A DNA stretch of 64,000 nucleotides, taken from positions 1,550,001 through 1,614,000 of the forward strand of contig NC_026505.1 in the NCBI RefSeq assembly GCF_000182925.2, read 5' to 3'. The position numbers and the translations under genes are program-made. Source of the DNA: Neurospora crassa OR74A (Eukaryota; Ascomycota; Sordariomycetes; Sordariales; Sordariaceae). The number at the start of each line of letters is the position of its first letter. The stretch's first letter is position 1. This document shows, piece after piece, positions 12,310 to 23,745 of the stretch. The notes under the pieces were generated by a model. The model ran no database searches, had not been told where the DNA came from, and saw only the letters and a program-made list of their open reading frames with translations.

Positions 12310-13578
12310 CTAAACATCAATCTCCATCCTCGACGCAATATCCTCACTGACTCCCCGGTACGGAACATTCTCAGAGCGCCATCCACCCTTGGCGGCCGAA
12401 GCTTGACTCCGACCACCATTAGTGTTCTTGTTGTCATGGTCATCTTCTTCCGCGTCTTCGAGGTCTTCGTCCTCGTCATAATCCCCCAGGCTCTCAATAT
12501 CATAGTCATCATAATCGTCATCGTGATAGTTGCAGTTGACGTCACCGTCAGCATCGCGATTCCATATTAGACCATCATCGGCCTCCATGTCGTCGTCATC
12601 CGCCATGACGCGCTCGGCAAACTGGTCTCCGAGCCAGTACCTTGCGCGCTTGTTGGCTCCGGCGTCGTCGAGCTCCTCGTCGATCCCGTAAAGGGCCCTG
12701 CGCGGCCGCACAAGCCCGCCTTTGGCCGAGATGATGGCGTGGTGACCCGGTATTCTCGGACTATGGGACATGACCGGCATCCCGCGCACGTAAAGGTAGC
12801 AGACGCGCTTGAGAGTCTTGTTGAAGAAGAAGTAGTGGAGGGCCCAAATGGCGCCTTCTTCCTCGTCAAATGGGGCGTCGGCCGGTTGGTACGAGAAGAT
12901 GGAGCAGTCCTTGAGATCCATCTCTTTATCGATGGATGCCCACATGCCAGGGCCCCAGACGGGTGACATGGCGAGGCCTGAGGAGCCGAAACTCGAGGCG
13001 GCGGCGGGCGAGGTGCCCATGCCAGGGATTGTGACGTCTAGGAAAGATGAATTGGGCCGCACGCTTTGCAGAGTGCTATCTATGTGGGCCATGACGCGGC
13101 GCAACTCTTTCTCGCGCTTAAAGTCGTCGGGTCGCAGGACATTGGAGAAGTCGTAGTCGGGATGCGACGCATTAAGAGTGGCTATTAGGTATGCGTATGT
13201 GTTTCGGTTGGCCTTTTCGTTGAGCGAGCCGAATGGTGAAGACCGCTCAAAGTTGACGGTGTCGGCGATTGAATCGCGCTGTGGTGGTGACAGGGACTTG
13301 CCAAACTTGATGAGGTTGTCATGCTGAGTTTGGAGGGACTGTTGGATGTTCTTGTAGAGGCGCTTGTCGGAACCCGCAGCCTTGGTGGTGTATAGATCGC
13401 AGCTGCCGGTGATGTGACAGTCTGGTGTGTCGAAGTTCAGGGCGCTCGTCACAACATCTATCGCAGGAAGAGATAGAAACTGTGAAAGGGTCAATATTGC
13501 TTTCGACGATCAACCACTCCTGGTATTTGGAGGGTAGCGGTGCCCGGTTCGACCGGTGCGACGTATACTTGCCTTCAT
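12310..13578 (-). CDS. maf1: MAF1, repressor of RNA polymerase III
   Basis: Maf1 binds Pol III when TOR/PKA signalling falls and shuts off tRNA and 5S transcription. The protein is 391 aa from two exons: 13578-13573 and 13479-12310. The first exon encodes only Met-Lys; its boundary is AAG/GCAAGT, a GC-AG intron with an otherwise perfect donor, joining to TTTCTATCT so that the protein begins MKFLSLPAIDVV as in other Maf1 proteins. Conserved blocks are FLSLPAIDVVTSALNF (A box), WALHYFFFNKTLKRV (B box) and YLYVRG just after it. SPFGSLNEKANRNTYAYLI belongs to the conserved N-terminal half. The C-terminus is very acidic (Asp/Glu runs, about residues 295-360), as is usual for this family. No GT donor near the first exon restores the frame, which supports the GC donor. 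Confidence 0.95.
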
Positions 13579-15732
13579 TTTGCCGATGGTTGCGATGGCA
13601 TGCGACTCGTGAAGGTGATGTGACAATTAGGCAGTGGTAAAAGCCGGGAGGCGTTTGGCCGTTGGGGTAGTGATAAAGATGATAGGTATTCGCAAAGTGG
13701 TGCGACGAATAAATCGGAGACGGTGAGAGTTGCAACAAAGGCGATGAACAAGTGGCAGGCCCAGCTCCGCAAACGTTGTGGTTGTTGGTTGGAAGCGGGA
13801 GGGGTCGAGCGATCGCCAGATGGGACTTGTTTGAATGTGAGGTGAGTTACCGCAAGGATATTATTAGTGTTTGTAGAGAGTCAACCAGTAATTCTTGATC
13901 CCGGGTCGATCCGTGATGGCGCAACAGATTGATGCGAAACGTTGTATGTTATGGGTGTTGTTGTTGTTGTTCGTCGGAAAAGGCGGTGCGGAGGAAGTGG
14001 GAACAGGGTGTGGTAAACGGGGGATGATGTGACCAATCTAGGTCCTCCGACGAGTCCGTGAGTTCGGGGGGAAAGCGGTTATGGAAATCCTGCCTATCAA
14101 CTCCCAGATCAAGTCTTAGGTATGAACAAAGACAGGGACACGGGATGTTATAATGTCTAGCGCGATGTCGAGTACAGATAGTGAAAAGGTGTAGGTGGTT
14201 GTACACAGTAGATAGTTAGAAGTGGGGTTTTTGATGTTGTTGATGTTGATGTAAGTTTAGCGTGAGGAGAAATAGGGGTGACGATATCGTCATATATCGA
14301 GTGATGTCCTGCTGTTTAGTTGAAGTGAGGTTCAGATCAGTTTGGGAAACAAAAAGTGGGAAAAGTGGGAGGAGGGACAACTTGGATAAATCCCATACAT
14401 GTAGTGTATGATGTTCTTTCCAATCCATCCGAATTGAATCCAAGGGGACCGCCGGTTATCGGGTCGGTATAGTGAGTGTACAGCCATCATGCTTCTTCTG
14501 TGTTCAGCTTGGCTCCAGTCAGTCCTCTTGTTGGTCATTGATATGTTCCCTTGGTGCCCCGGCTGCGGTCTCGCTTTCCATCGATGGCTCGTTACCTATC
14601 TGACGTTCCTTCCAAGCCGTGCCATCAGGGCCAGAGCCGGTTCGCTGACGCTGACAGTAACAGGTGGGTGGCCTTTCGGGTGAGTGGCCTGCTTGCGCCA
14701 GCCCACGTTGGCCTTGGCTCGCTGGGGATTGCTGGGGTCGACCCGCCTAAACCCCGGTCATGCGCCGCTGGCTCCTCGAGTCGGGTGGAGTCGCACCCCC
14801 TAAGTGATCGGCGTTCCCTTGTCACCACCAAGTCTCCATTCCCACTCACTCCCCTCCGCCGTTCCGCCTGGAAGCCTCCAGTCAGTAATCGCAGTGCGTT
14901 CCACTTCCTGTGTGTCAATGTGTGTCCCGGCCTGAATGCTGCTCATCAATGTTAATTGTCAACCACAACCACCTGACGAATAGAGTCGTCTCAACCCTCC
15001 ACGAGCGTTGCTTCCAACGTCGATGTGGACAAACCTTTCCTTGGTGGGCATCAAGGTAACGCCACCCCAACGTCTCCCGAGCGAATCGATCTGTTTCTGC
15101 GCATACACCCGATGTGTGAGGTCATGAACAGATGGATCGGTGTTGGCAACGCGTCGTTGAATCGTTGTTATCATTAAGCACATCGCCGAGGCCATGCCCA
15201 GTGTACCGGATACGCATTCCACTTGGTTTCCTCCCATCATCGTCCATGATTAGGACACTAGTGGTGTATCCGGTCTCCGAGTGGCTCAGTTTTGGCAGCT
15301 CATTAATCTACAATGCCCATATCTATATGATTAAGGAAAGGGAGTTTGCTCCCTCCTAATGGGTGACTGTAGCCCCGACTTCCTGCCACCACACCACACT
15401 CTGCTTCCCCTTCTCTCGGCGCGATTATTATTGTCCTCCCTGGTTGCATATGCTGTACTCTCGTGCTTCGGGTCGCCCCTCTCGTCTGTCCATCCGGTGC
15501 CGTCACCTATCGGAGGGACTGTGGTCGCTACCACAGCTTCAGAGAATCCCGGCCTGCTTGAGTGCGTTGTTTATTTCTTCCAAATCCTGCATCAGGAGGT
15601 AAAGGTATGCATTAGCGTATGCTGTTGGGGTAAATAAATGTCGACCATTGGCAATCGCAAGTGTTTGAGGGGACCCGGTTCGGTCGGTCGTGATGATGGA
15701 GAGAAAAAGACACCACAAAGCTTGATCAGCCT
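13579..15732. other. MAF1 upstream / AP-1 sigma downstream region
   Basis: No gene recognised. Plus-strand frame 14551-14955 (134 codons) and minus-strand frame 15240-14959 (93 codons) are open without any motif I know. A small (GTT)n tract lies near 13950-13972. The base composition looks ordinary. Confidence 0.45.
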
Positions 15733-16586
15733 TTACATGATCTTTGTGACTTCATCCTCGACCTGAGGAAGTGCAATAAACGTGTCAGTGAGCGCGGTGG
15801 TTTACGGATAGGGATTGCAACAAGGGGGGGGGGGGGGGGGGGGGGGGGGGAGCGTGTAGGCGTAGCGACGCGGGAAGAAGGCAAATTCTGTCCGGGCAAG
15901 CGGTCACGGCTCCAAGTCAAATGCTTGTACGCACCTCCATGTCCTCTAAGGCGTCTTGTTGCGATATGCATCGTAGGACATTCTTCTTGCTGCTTTCCTG
16001 CAACTCTCCCGCCAGCAGGAGCTCGTCGAGGATGTAGTAGGCTTTGGTAAAGGAGAAAATGATGTCGAGCTCGCAGACGTTGCCGTAGTACTTGTCCATC
16101 TGCTCGACATAGCGATGGATGATCTCGAGGGTGATCAGCTCGTTGTCCTCGGAGGAGCATCCGGCGATGAAGAAAAGCGAGGCATATCGGCGGTAGACAA
16201 TCTTGGTATCTGCAGACGAGCAAAAAGACAGTTAGTTAGCCCTATGTTGCGATCCAGGAGAATTGGCGGAGCTTGCCTTTGTATTCGAGAAAGTTGCACA
16301 TGCGAGTCCTCCTAGCCAGGACAAGCTGGGAAACGTCCTTGACGATCTTGGCCTTGTCCTTGGGAGACAGAGTGGTGAACCATTTGGCCAGGCGCTGGAT
16401 ATTTGACGTGCGGTTAGTCGGGAGAAGGACAGCGTGGTTGGGGACGAGAGCAACGCCCGCGGCGGGCAAGACGCACCACTTTGCCCTGGCGCGAGAGGAG
16501 GATTAGATAGCTGCAGAGCTCCGGGTCAGCTTGACTTCATTGTGAATAGCAAGATGGCGACTGTCGGGCGCATACTGAATAGCCAT
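15733..16586 (-). CDS. aps1: AP-1 clathrin adaptor complex, sigma subunit
   Basis: This is the small (sigma) adaptin of the AP-1 complex, which sorts cargo between the trans-Golgi network and endosomes. Five exons (16586-16576, 16510-16477, 16394-16277, 16209-15935 and 15762-15733) give 155 aa, the normal family length. The start reads [20 protein letters not shown]; further blocks are [40 protein letters not shown] and [17 protein letters not shown], with the end VEDEVTKIM, all near-identical to AP-1 sigma of other fungi. Intron 3 has a GC donor (AAAG/GCAAGC) fixed by the invariant YKDTK junction. Intron 4 carries a 27-base C run on the coding strand (G run at 15824-15850 on plus). No single open frame covers the gene, so it is easy to miss. 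Confidence 0.97.
15824..15850. repeat. Poly(G) run of 27 bases inside an intron
   Basis: Twenty-seven consecutive G on the plus strand lie within intron 4 of the AP-1 sigma gene, which is transcribed from the minus strand, so the pre-mRNA carries poly(C). The plus strand could form G-quadruplexes; that is inference from composition only. Confidence 0.9.
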
Positions 16587-17936
16587 GATGACGATGATTC
16601 CATCAACTACCCGGGATCACGTTGAGCGGGAGTCGACAATGTGATCATGGAGGTGTTGTCACGGGCGGGAAATTTGACAAGGACACCACGCCGACAGCCT
16701 GGACTCCTCCCGCCTGGAGCTGTCCAAAGGGGCGGGACGACGGCCGTCCAATGTGCCTGAAGAACCAGACCCAAGGCAAGTGGGGCTCTACCCGATCCTA
16801 GAGACTATTAGTGCATCTGGCACTTCTCGTTTTCAGAGGCTTCTTTAGTGGTCTTATAGTGGATGATGTGCTCCTGAGTTGATCGAGGCTTAACATGGGA
16901 GTTCGTTGATCGTCTAACTGTCTATGTACCTAACGACAATTGAGTTGATTGACTTTTTATCTTCTGCTGATCCCATGTTGCTGGGCAAACCACTTAACGC
17001 ACACAAAATCTCAAGGACGGATCAAAAGGGAAGCCCTTTTCTCATTAAACCCCCTCAGTCGTAGCGGGCGTCTGGTTCATTTTTCTATCATCTTCTGCCG
17101 GCATGACTCAACTAGTTCTCTTCCTCAGTGTTGGTGGCTGCAACAAGCGAACATGACCTACTAATCGTGGGAGAAGTACAAGGCTCCCCACGTTCACCGG
17201 GCAGTTCCTCACCTAACAAGACATCCCGTTCCTGTCAGACCTTCTGGTTGGCTGTTGCTTTCTTCTCCTTCTACGGCATCCCGCGCATATCTACACCAAA
17301 GTGTGGTTGAGAACGCAACCGACAGTCATCAGATGCCGAAGCTGGCATAGCTGCCGTTGACATTCTCGGCAATGTCCGCGACGTGCATCTCCGACTCTGA
17401 CAAACTTGCTTGAGAGTCCGCACTTGTTCTTGCTCATGGCGCCTTCCCTGGGAGTTGCGTGTAGAGCCATGCTTCACCTAGCGCAAGGTCAAAATCCGAG
17501 AGTCGGATGATGACCTCTCCGATTTATGGTCTGCGGACATCCCACATTGCGAAAACTCCGTCTAACCTCTATCCTGGGTTATGTTCTTGGTCGACGACGG
17601 ATATTCATACTTTTCCAAACTGATGTTCCCCTGTGTCGTTACAGCTGCCTATCTCTGGCAACACCACCCTACCATCGGCGTTTGTGGTGATACATATCAT
17701 CACAAGCTTACAAAAGGTACCTTCATACTCCCGAATCGAACCACCCCCGGACCCATGCCAGTAAATCATTAATAATCGGTTCTAGGCTCCATTGAACCAA
17801 ATAAGTCGTACCCCACTATCTAGTCCAAAGTTCAAGAGGTAGAGAGATTCGTCTTGCGCCTGGCCAGCGTTTTAACTTTTTTCTACCCATTTCCAAAAGA
17901 AAAGAAAAAAAAAGGTCGTCAACATCCTTAGCAGTC
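16587..17936. other. Divergent promoter region of AP-1 sigma and GCL regulatory subunit
   Basis: About 1.35 kb between the divergent start codons of aps1 (-) and the glutamate-cysteine ligase regulatory subunit (+). No gene recognised; short open frames show no family resemblance. Confidence 0.5.
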
Positions 17937-19118
17937 ATGACCAAGTTAATACTTTCTACCGGGTATGTCCGTCCTTCTCTTCATTGTGTGGCTCCGGTCT
18001 CAAGTATGATGGTGTAGGGCAGGGCAGGCCATATGGTTTGTCTCTTGTCCCTAGCTGTGCGACCTCGCTCGAAAATAGGCAAGATAGCCATCTCTTAGAC
18101 CCAATCACTAATTGCGTGCTCGAACTTTTTTTTCTCCTTCAGAAACATCATTTCCGGCGGGCCCTCCATTGTTCGCAAGCCCGGCGCATCCAACCTCGAA
18201 CTCGTAAACTCTCTGAAAGTCAGCTTCCAAGATGCGCAACTAGACTACGCCGACGAGATTGAGAACCTGAACGCGAATGGAACGACGAAGACGACGACGA
18301 CTACGACCAATGGCACCAGCAATGGCGTCCACGAAGCCACAAATGGCGATAGCAACACTACCGACCCCGTAGCAGGCCCGCTCTACTGGACGGCGCAAGA
18401 CCAGAAAAACAATACAATCTTCGTGCCCCGCATCGACTGGGAAACCGCCGCACTCTCTGAAGAGCGTTCGCAGTACGACATTACCGTCAAGATTTTCTTC
18501 CTGCCCACTACAACGCCCGACGTTTCCAGGCGGGCGCAATACACAACCGAAGCAATGGAGCTAGTGCTCAAAGAGCTCGGAGGGATCCCAGACGTCGACC
18601 TGCTCGTCGTTTCCTTCCCGGGCATGTCCTTCGACGGCGACTGCGAGTGGGAGGCCGACAAGCTGAACGCTTCGCAGGGTGACGACGAGTCCGAGATTGC
18701 GACTTGGCAGGCGGCCGTCGAGGAGCTGCACCGCCAGGGACTGGTGAAAAGGCTAGGCATATCCGAGTTTGGCACCGAGAAGCTGGCGCGGTTCATTAAG
18801 CGCGTGGCAATCCCGCCGGCGGTGGACCAAATCAACCTCAAGAACTGCTGCAACGTGCCGCCGCCGCTGGCGACGCTGGCTAAGGAACAAAATGTGGAGT
18901 TGTTGGTGCATAGCGATTGCACGGACATCTTGCCCGAGGGAACGCTGAGGGAACTCCTGGGCCCGCAGGGTGCTGGGCTTCTGGCTGACCCAGCGACGGG
19001 CAGCGGCGGCTTGACGGGAAACCTCACGCCACAATGGGTGATTAAGTACACGGCTGTGGTGAAGAATAGGGGCGTGATTGAGAATAAGGGATACTTTGCC
19101 GGTGCCGAGTTGAACTGA
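17937..19118 (+). CDS. Glutamate-cysteine ligase regulatory (modifier) subunit
   Basis: This resembles the GCLM/GCS light chain, an aldo-keto-reductase-fold protein that binds the catalytic subunit of gamma-glutamylcysteine synthetase and tunes the first step of glutathione synthesis in the cytosol. Two exons, 17937-17962 and 18143-19118, are joined by a GTATGT...CAG intron and give 333 aa. The N-terminus reads MTKLILSTGNIISGGPSI. The core includes LVLKELGGIPDVDLLVVSFP, RLGISEFGTEKLARFI, DQINLKNCC and LLVHSDCTDILP, which match the AKR-like family layout of (LG)(I/V)SEF, then DQINL and then HSD. A Thr/Asn-rich insert lies at about residues 48-72. The second exon alone would lack the conserved start. 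Family identity is good; regulatory behaviour is inferred from homologues. Confidence 0.88.
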
Positions 19119-19470
19119 GGCACTCGCTCTAAAATACTTGGGGGGGTAATAGAACCGCATACAAAACCGACCTATATAGCTGCTGCATATTGTGTAGCTG
19201 GGTCCAAGGGAGTTTTTGGATGGGACGGGTGGCCAGGCAGGCAAGCAGGCATTCTGATTCTATTGATATTAATACCAATTGCGTTCGTTGTCTTCGTTGC
19301 TTATGAAAATGGCGTTTCGATTTGCATGAATGTATTGCAACTTCACTTTCCTTTCCAGCGCGCGAGCTCCGCTGTTCCAACTCATCATTATAGCAAAACT
19401 GTTCTTGTATGTGTATAAATCCATGGGTATCTTTTCTCGCCTTGTTGTCGCCAAAAAAAGGTGTTGACCA
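19119..19470. other. Convergent 3' flank between GCL regulatory subunit and BUD32
   Basis: 352 bases between convergent stop codons; nothing but probable 3' untranslated sequence is seen. Confidence 0.6.
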
Positions 19471-20370
19471 TTACCCAATCATGCTCCTCTTCCTCCCACG
19501 CATCCTCACATCCTCCAACTTATGTAACACAGACGCTCCCTTCTTGAAGCTCTGCTTGTATGACTCCAGCAAGTGCTCAAACAGGTTCTCCGCCCGGGGG
19601 TGTGTGCTCGCGAACGCCCTCTCGAGGACATACAAATCCGTCGCCCGGTCTTCGTCCGACTGGCTCTGGTTCGCCAAGCCAAAGTCAATGATCACCACGT
19701 CTCCCTCCAGCAACTTGGCCTTTTCCTCTTCTTTGCTCACTCCATTCGTCTGCTCGCTACTCGTCGTCTTGTTCGTGTGTGGCCTCAACATCATATTACT
19801 AGTCGTCAAATCTCCATGCACCACACCCGTCCTATGCAGCCCCGCTATCGCGGCCCCGATCCTCTTCATCAACTCGATCAACGGTCCTTGATCTTGCTCC
19901 GCGGCTGACCTTTCCTCCTCCTCATTCTTCGGCCTCTGCCCCAACCACTCGTTGATCTTCACTCGCACCGGCGCACCCTCAATCCATTCCACCGCGATCC
20001 AGCCCGCCGCCGCGTTCTGGGCGTACACGGCAGGCACGGGAACGCCCTCGCGCCGGCACCGCTCGAGGACTTTGGCCTCGAAGGCGAGGCGGGCTTTGGT
20101 CAGGCGGGCGTCGAGAACCGGGTGCCGGTAGGGCTTGGGGGGTCGGTACTTGAGTGCGCAGGGGATGTCGGGAGAGAAGAAGGTTGTTTTGTAGAGACGG
20201 CCTTCGGCGCCTTGTGTGATGAGGGTGGGAGGGGCGGCGGAGGGGTGGGTGAGGATCGGCGGGAGGGGGAATTGGTGTTCTTCGACAACCGCGGGGGCGG
20301 CGGTAGAAGTTGAGGTTGAGGTCGCCATTTTGCGCTTTTTGGTGGGGGGTGATTGAGGAGAGGGGTCCAT
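19471..20370 (-). CDS. bud32: EKC/KEOPS complex kinase BUD32 (PRPK)
   Basis: This small atypical kinase/ATPase of the KEOPS complex supports tRNA t6A modification and telomere/transcription functions. The single exon encodes 299 aa. The start is taken at the ATG giving MDPSPQSPPTKKRK; an internal Met 14 codons on (MATSTSTST) is possible, and the conserved part starts only at about residue 50 (TLITQGAEGRLYKTTF). Kinase signatures are the ATP-lysine context CALKYRPPKPYRHPVLDARL, the catalytic loop VVHGDLTTSNMML and the metal-binding IDFGLA. The C-terminal tail is basic (RMRGRKRSMIG), a known feature of Bud32. A Lys/Glu/Thr-rich insert (near TNKTTSSEQTNG) between catalytic and metal loops lengthens the protein over yeast Bud32. 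Confidence 0.95.
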   Translation of the reverse strand: MDPSPQSPPTKKRKMATSTSTSTAAPAVVEEHQFPLPPILTHPSAAPPTLITQGAEGRLYKTTFFSPDIPCALKYRPPKPYRHPVLDARLTKARLAFEAKVLERCRREGVPVPAVYAQNAAAGWIAVEWIEGAPVRVKINEWLGQRPKNEEEERSAAEQDQGPLIELMKRIGAAIAGLHRTGVVHGDLTTSNMMLRPHTNKTTSSEQTNGVSKEEEKAKLLEGDVVIIDFGLANQSQSDEDRATDLYVLERAFASTHPRAENLFEHLLESYKQSFKKGASVLHKLEDVRMRGRKRSMIG

Positions 20371-20579
20371 CAATCTGGCAGACTTGTTGTTGTTGACAAC
20401 GTCGTAAAGGGCTGGGTGTGCGATTGAGTGGTAGTATCTGGTGAGGTTTGTTGCGCTTCGGTTAGGTTGTGTCGTTGTGCCCTGGGCTGTGTTTGATTAT
20501 CGCGAACTTTTGTTTTGGCGGCAGTGGGCTTCCTTGTCTGCCAAACATTGCGCTGGAGGGGCAGAGGGGCACCGGACAT
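20370..20579 (-). other. Upstream ORF overlapping the BUD32 start (TGATG)
   Basis: A 69-codon frame on the BUD32 strand starts at an ATG in good context (ACAATG) and ends in TGA, whose last base is the A of the BUD32 ATG. The peptide (MSGAPLPLQRNVW...) is Thr/Gln-rich and matches nothing I know. It may be an untranslated-leader uORF or fall in an intron; no transcript evidence is available from sequence. Confidence 0.35.
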
Positions 20580-20834
20580 TGTTGCTGGGAAAGGAAAAGT
20601 GCCAAGCTTTCACAACTTAAGAGCTCCACACAGGGTAGGTAAGCACAGGGCAATATTGTTAACACTGTGCCGCTGAATCAACAACACATGAGCGGCCGAT
20701 TGGTGAGTGATCTCGACTCTGACCAATATTTCGAGATCAACGTTGATCAACTACTCGACTTGCACAAATGTCACATCGTTACCGTCTCCTGAAACTTCAC
20801 TGTTCTTCATATGTTGACAACAACAAAAAGTCAC

Positions 20835-21391
20835 TTAGGGGAGATACTCACTCCGAAACAGGCGCCAGATTTTCTGCGCAAGGACAAACCGATCCAAGTC
20901 TTTGTCCATCTGTGAGGTTGTCTTCACCTGTCCACTATCTGGAGGATCTGCGGCTTCGGACTGCGATATTATCTCCCATTGTATTTGCCGAATCTGTTTC
21001 AGAGCATCAAATGAGACCAAATGTTCCTCAACGGCCAAGCGGCTAGACAATCATAGCGTTCACGGCCAGTCCGAATGATGAGATTTGAAGTCAAAGACAT
21101 ATACCTCGGTGTTCGAACATCCAACCGCATATTTTTGACGATCAGGTTGTGATATTCAGGCCGGTACCTCGCATCAGCTGGCTTAGTTGTTGACGTTGAT
21201 GCTCCGGGCCCACGTCCACTTGCCGACCCCTCCTTCCGAGCGGCAGACAGGCGGGCAAGAGATTCCCCGCAACCCCCGCTGCCGACCGCCGGCCCCCAGG
21301 TACGGACCTGCGTCACCGGCTTCAACAAGCCGATGATACTACCACAGTACTCGTGCATTGCAGCTGTCAAGTCATCAAGCTTGTATTTCAT
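20835..21391 (-). CDS. Conserved-looking protein of unknown function, two exons
   Basis: I do not recognise this protein. Two minus-strand exons, 21391-21105 and 21042-20835, join through a GTATAT...TAG intron and keep one frame for 164 aa. It begins MKYKLDDLTAAMHEYC, has a Ser/Gly-rich linker around residues 35-70, then a helical-looking stretch through YHNLIVKNMRLDV, RLAVEEHLVSFDALKQIRQI and MDKDLDRFVLAQKIWRLFR. The amphipathic character of the second half suggests a small coiled or helical subunit of a complex, which is only inference. A GTGAGT donor just before the written stop could extend it into a short third exon, so the C-terminus is uncertain. It is divergent from the next gene, with only 48 bases between start codons. 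Confidence 0.55.
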
Positions 21392-21439
21392 TCTATCCGT
21401 ATTCTTCTTTCTATTCTTCCCTTCTGCATCTTACACTCA

Positions 21440-22427
21440 ATGTCCATCTCCCTCAAACATCTCTTCCGTAGTTCACTACCACACCGGCTATCATCCTCTT
21501 ACACACGACTTACACGACTTCCGTCGTCACCACTCACCAACACCACCAGATCACTCACCACCACCCCACCCACCAAAATGCGTCTCCCCTACATCCCCAA
21601 CCCCCCACCCACCTCTTCGGACGCCGAACAAGCCATCGTCGACCGCATCACCGCCCGCCGCGCCCCCCGTCCCCTCCAACCCTTGGACCTGACCCTGCTC
21701 CACTCCCCGCCCGTCGCCGACGGCTGGAACTCCTTCCTGGGCGCCATCCGCACGCAAACCCTTCTTCCCGCCGACGAGCGCGAGCTAGCCATTTCCCGCG
21801 TGGCCGTCTGCAACGGCGCCTGGTACGAGTGGCACCACCATGCGCCCCTGGCCGTTCAGGCGGGCGTCAGCGAGGGCGAGGATGGTCTGGGCGTGGTCAA
21901 GAGGCAGGAACCGCTGCTGATTGAGGAAGGGGACCAGAAGAAGGGAGGGTTGAACGAGAGGCAGTGGGCGGCGGTGTGCTTGACGGATGAGATGACGAGG
22001 AATGTCAAGGTGCGGGATGAGACGTTTGAGAGGGTTAGAGAGTTGTTTAGCGAGAGGGAGGTGGTGGAGTTGACTGCGATTGTGAGTACTGTTTTTTATG
22101 GGTTGTGTCGTCATAATGAGGGGGGAAATTCGGAAAGATGCGGACGAGTGAAGAAGGAAAGGGTGAGGGAGGTGTGGGTGAGAGTGAGATATGAGAGACC
22201 TTTAAAGGTCGAGGAGTCCGGGAAGGTGGCAAACAAAAGGCCGTGTCGTGAGCTAAGTTTTAAGGGCTAACACCGACTCACTAGATCGCTTGCTACAACT
22301 GCGTGAGCCGTTTCCTTGTTGCGCTGGATGGTAAGTCTTTTCTTGTGGCTTTTTGGGACCCCAATACTAATCATATTGTGCAGTTGGAGAGAGAAACGGC
22401 ACTGGTCCGGACGATGCGGCTCACTGA
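21440..22427 (+). CDS. AhpD-like / carboxymuconolactone decarboxylase-family protein
   Basis: CMD/AhpD-fold proteins act as peroxidase-linked reductases or gamma-carboxymuconolactone decarboxylases; which activity applies cannot be told. Three exons (21440-22081, 22285-22330, 22384-22427) give 243 aa. From MRLPYIPNPPP the protein carries the family order of NSFLGAIRTQTLLPADERE, LAISRVAVCNGAWYEWHHHA, then ELTAIIACYNCVSRFLVALD with a CxxC (CYNC) made only after splicing. The start at 21440 adds 46 residues rich in Ser, Thr, Arg and Leu (MSISLKHLFRSSLPHRLSS...), which looks like a mitochondrial presequence; an internal ATG at 21578 would give a cytosolic form. An in-frame ATG at 21353 exists but would overlap the divergent gene. 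Confidence 0.82.
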
Positions 22428-23745
22428 TAAGGGCGATATATCCTGGTGATAGTGGTGCTCCCTGAACAGTACAAATTGAACAATGTGATGACCGTCAACC
22501 TCAGTGGACCTTACATACTGTTTGCTTCTCGCAAACTGATCTGGTGCATTTAGAATTCTTCCTTTATTCACCAACACTTTTATAACTAAACTATCGACTT
22601 TAACCTCCTTATGTCGGCGAATGGGTTGAAGAATAGGTGAGCTTTCAAGTCTGAAACGAACATTTTTTCTTTCTGTCGAACGCCATCTCTTTTGGCACTG
22701 AGCTCATCGGTGCGGATCACCTTGGAATGCCATCAGGGATGCAATTTCTTGCATGAACTTTCCTCAGAACTCGGGGTCCATCTTGATCTACCGAGCTTAC
22801 CGAAAACAACAATCCTCCGGAAGAGTCAAGGTATGGTGTACACTCATGAGACGCCCATACACTACCCCCAACTATGGAAGACGGAACGATTCAAAGACAA
22901 AGCATCCATTCAGCTCTTGGACGGTATCACACATGGTATTTCGGCCCAGTCACCAGTCATCAACCGAAATAAACGTCCGAACCGAACACAGGGAAAGCCA
23001 CTTCCATGTTTCTTCCCTCCTCCAATCCTCCTGCCGTATGAGAGAAAGCGTGATGATTTGGTGGGGGAGTGTCTTCCTTGAATCCTTCAGCTCAGCTTTG
23101 CTCCCTCAAAACGCCAGGAGCAATAGGGATGCCACGAAGAGGAAAAGAGATGTGTTTGAGAACTGCCAGAAGACCAGAGGGGGTGAGAGAAAAGTTAGAT
23201 GCTATAGCAGTATCTGATGGACAATGACGAGGACGCGATGAGGACGTTGGTTTTCTTTTTTTTTTGGTTTTCTTTTTTTCTTCTTTTTTTTTCTCCAGCA
23301 TTGTGGATCTATGGGCGACTCAGCCGGCTAAATATGAATAATACGACTTGTTAGTTGAATGATCGGTTGGTTTTTTGGCCGCTGATATGCCAGAAGGGAA
23401 CATAAGAGCGGGGGCGGGTTGTGCTGGTACAAGATGAAGTTGATGGGGTGAAAGGCAACGTATTGGGGACCTAGCATAGGTACTGGATAGAGGTACAATG
23501 GGGAGGCGGAGTTCCTCGTGGTTCAGTCGTGTCTTAAGAAGACAAACAAAGAATAACTGGCAAAGGGATGGGACATGAGGGGTGATGAGTGAAGCCAGCC
23601 TAGCTCAATATAATCTGTGATTCAGCCGTCTAACGACGATGATCGAGGGAGAGAAATCTCTTCGTCAACGTGGTTGACGAGAGCTTTTGTGGACTGCACC
23701 CGTCAATCCGGGTGCCACCTTCCCTGACACGAAATCCCACATTAA

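Noticed and set aside
18383-19123. 246-codon minus-strand frame opposite the GCL regulatory subunit
   Set aside because: It is an antisense shadow of a long exon with clear family motifs.
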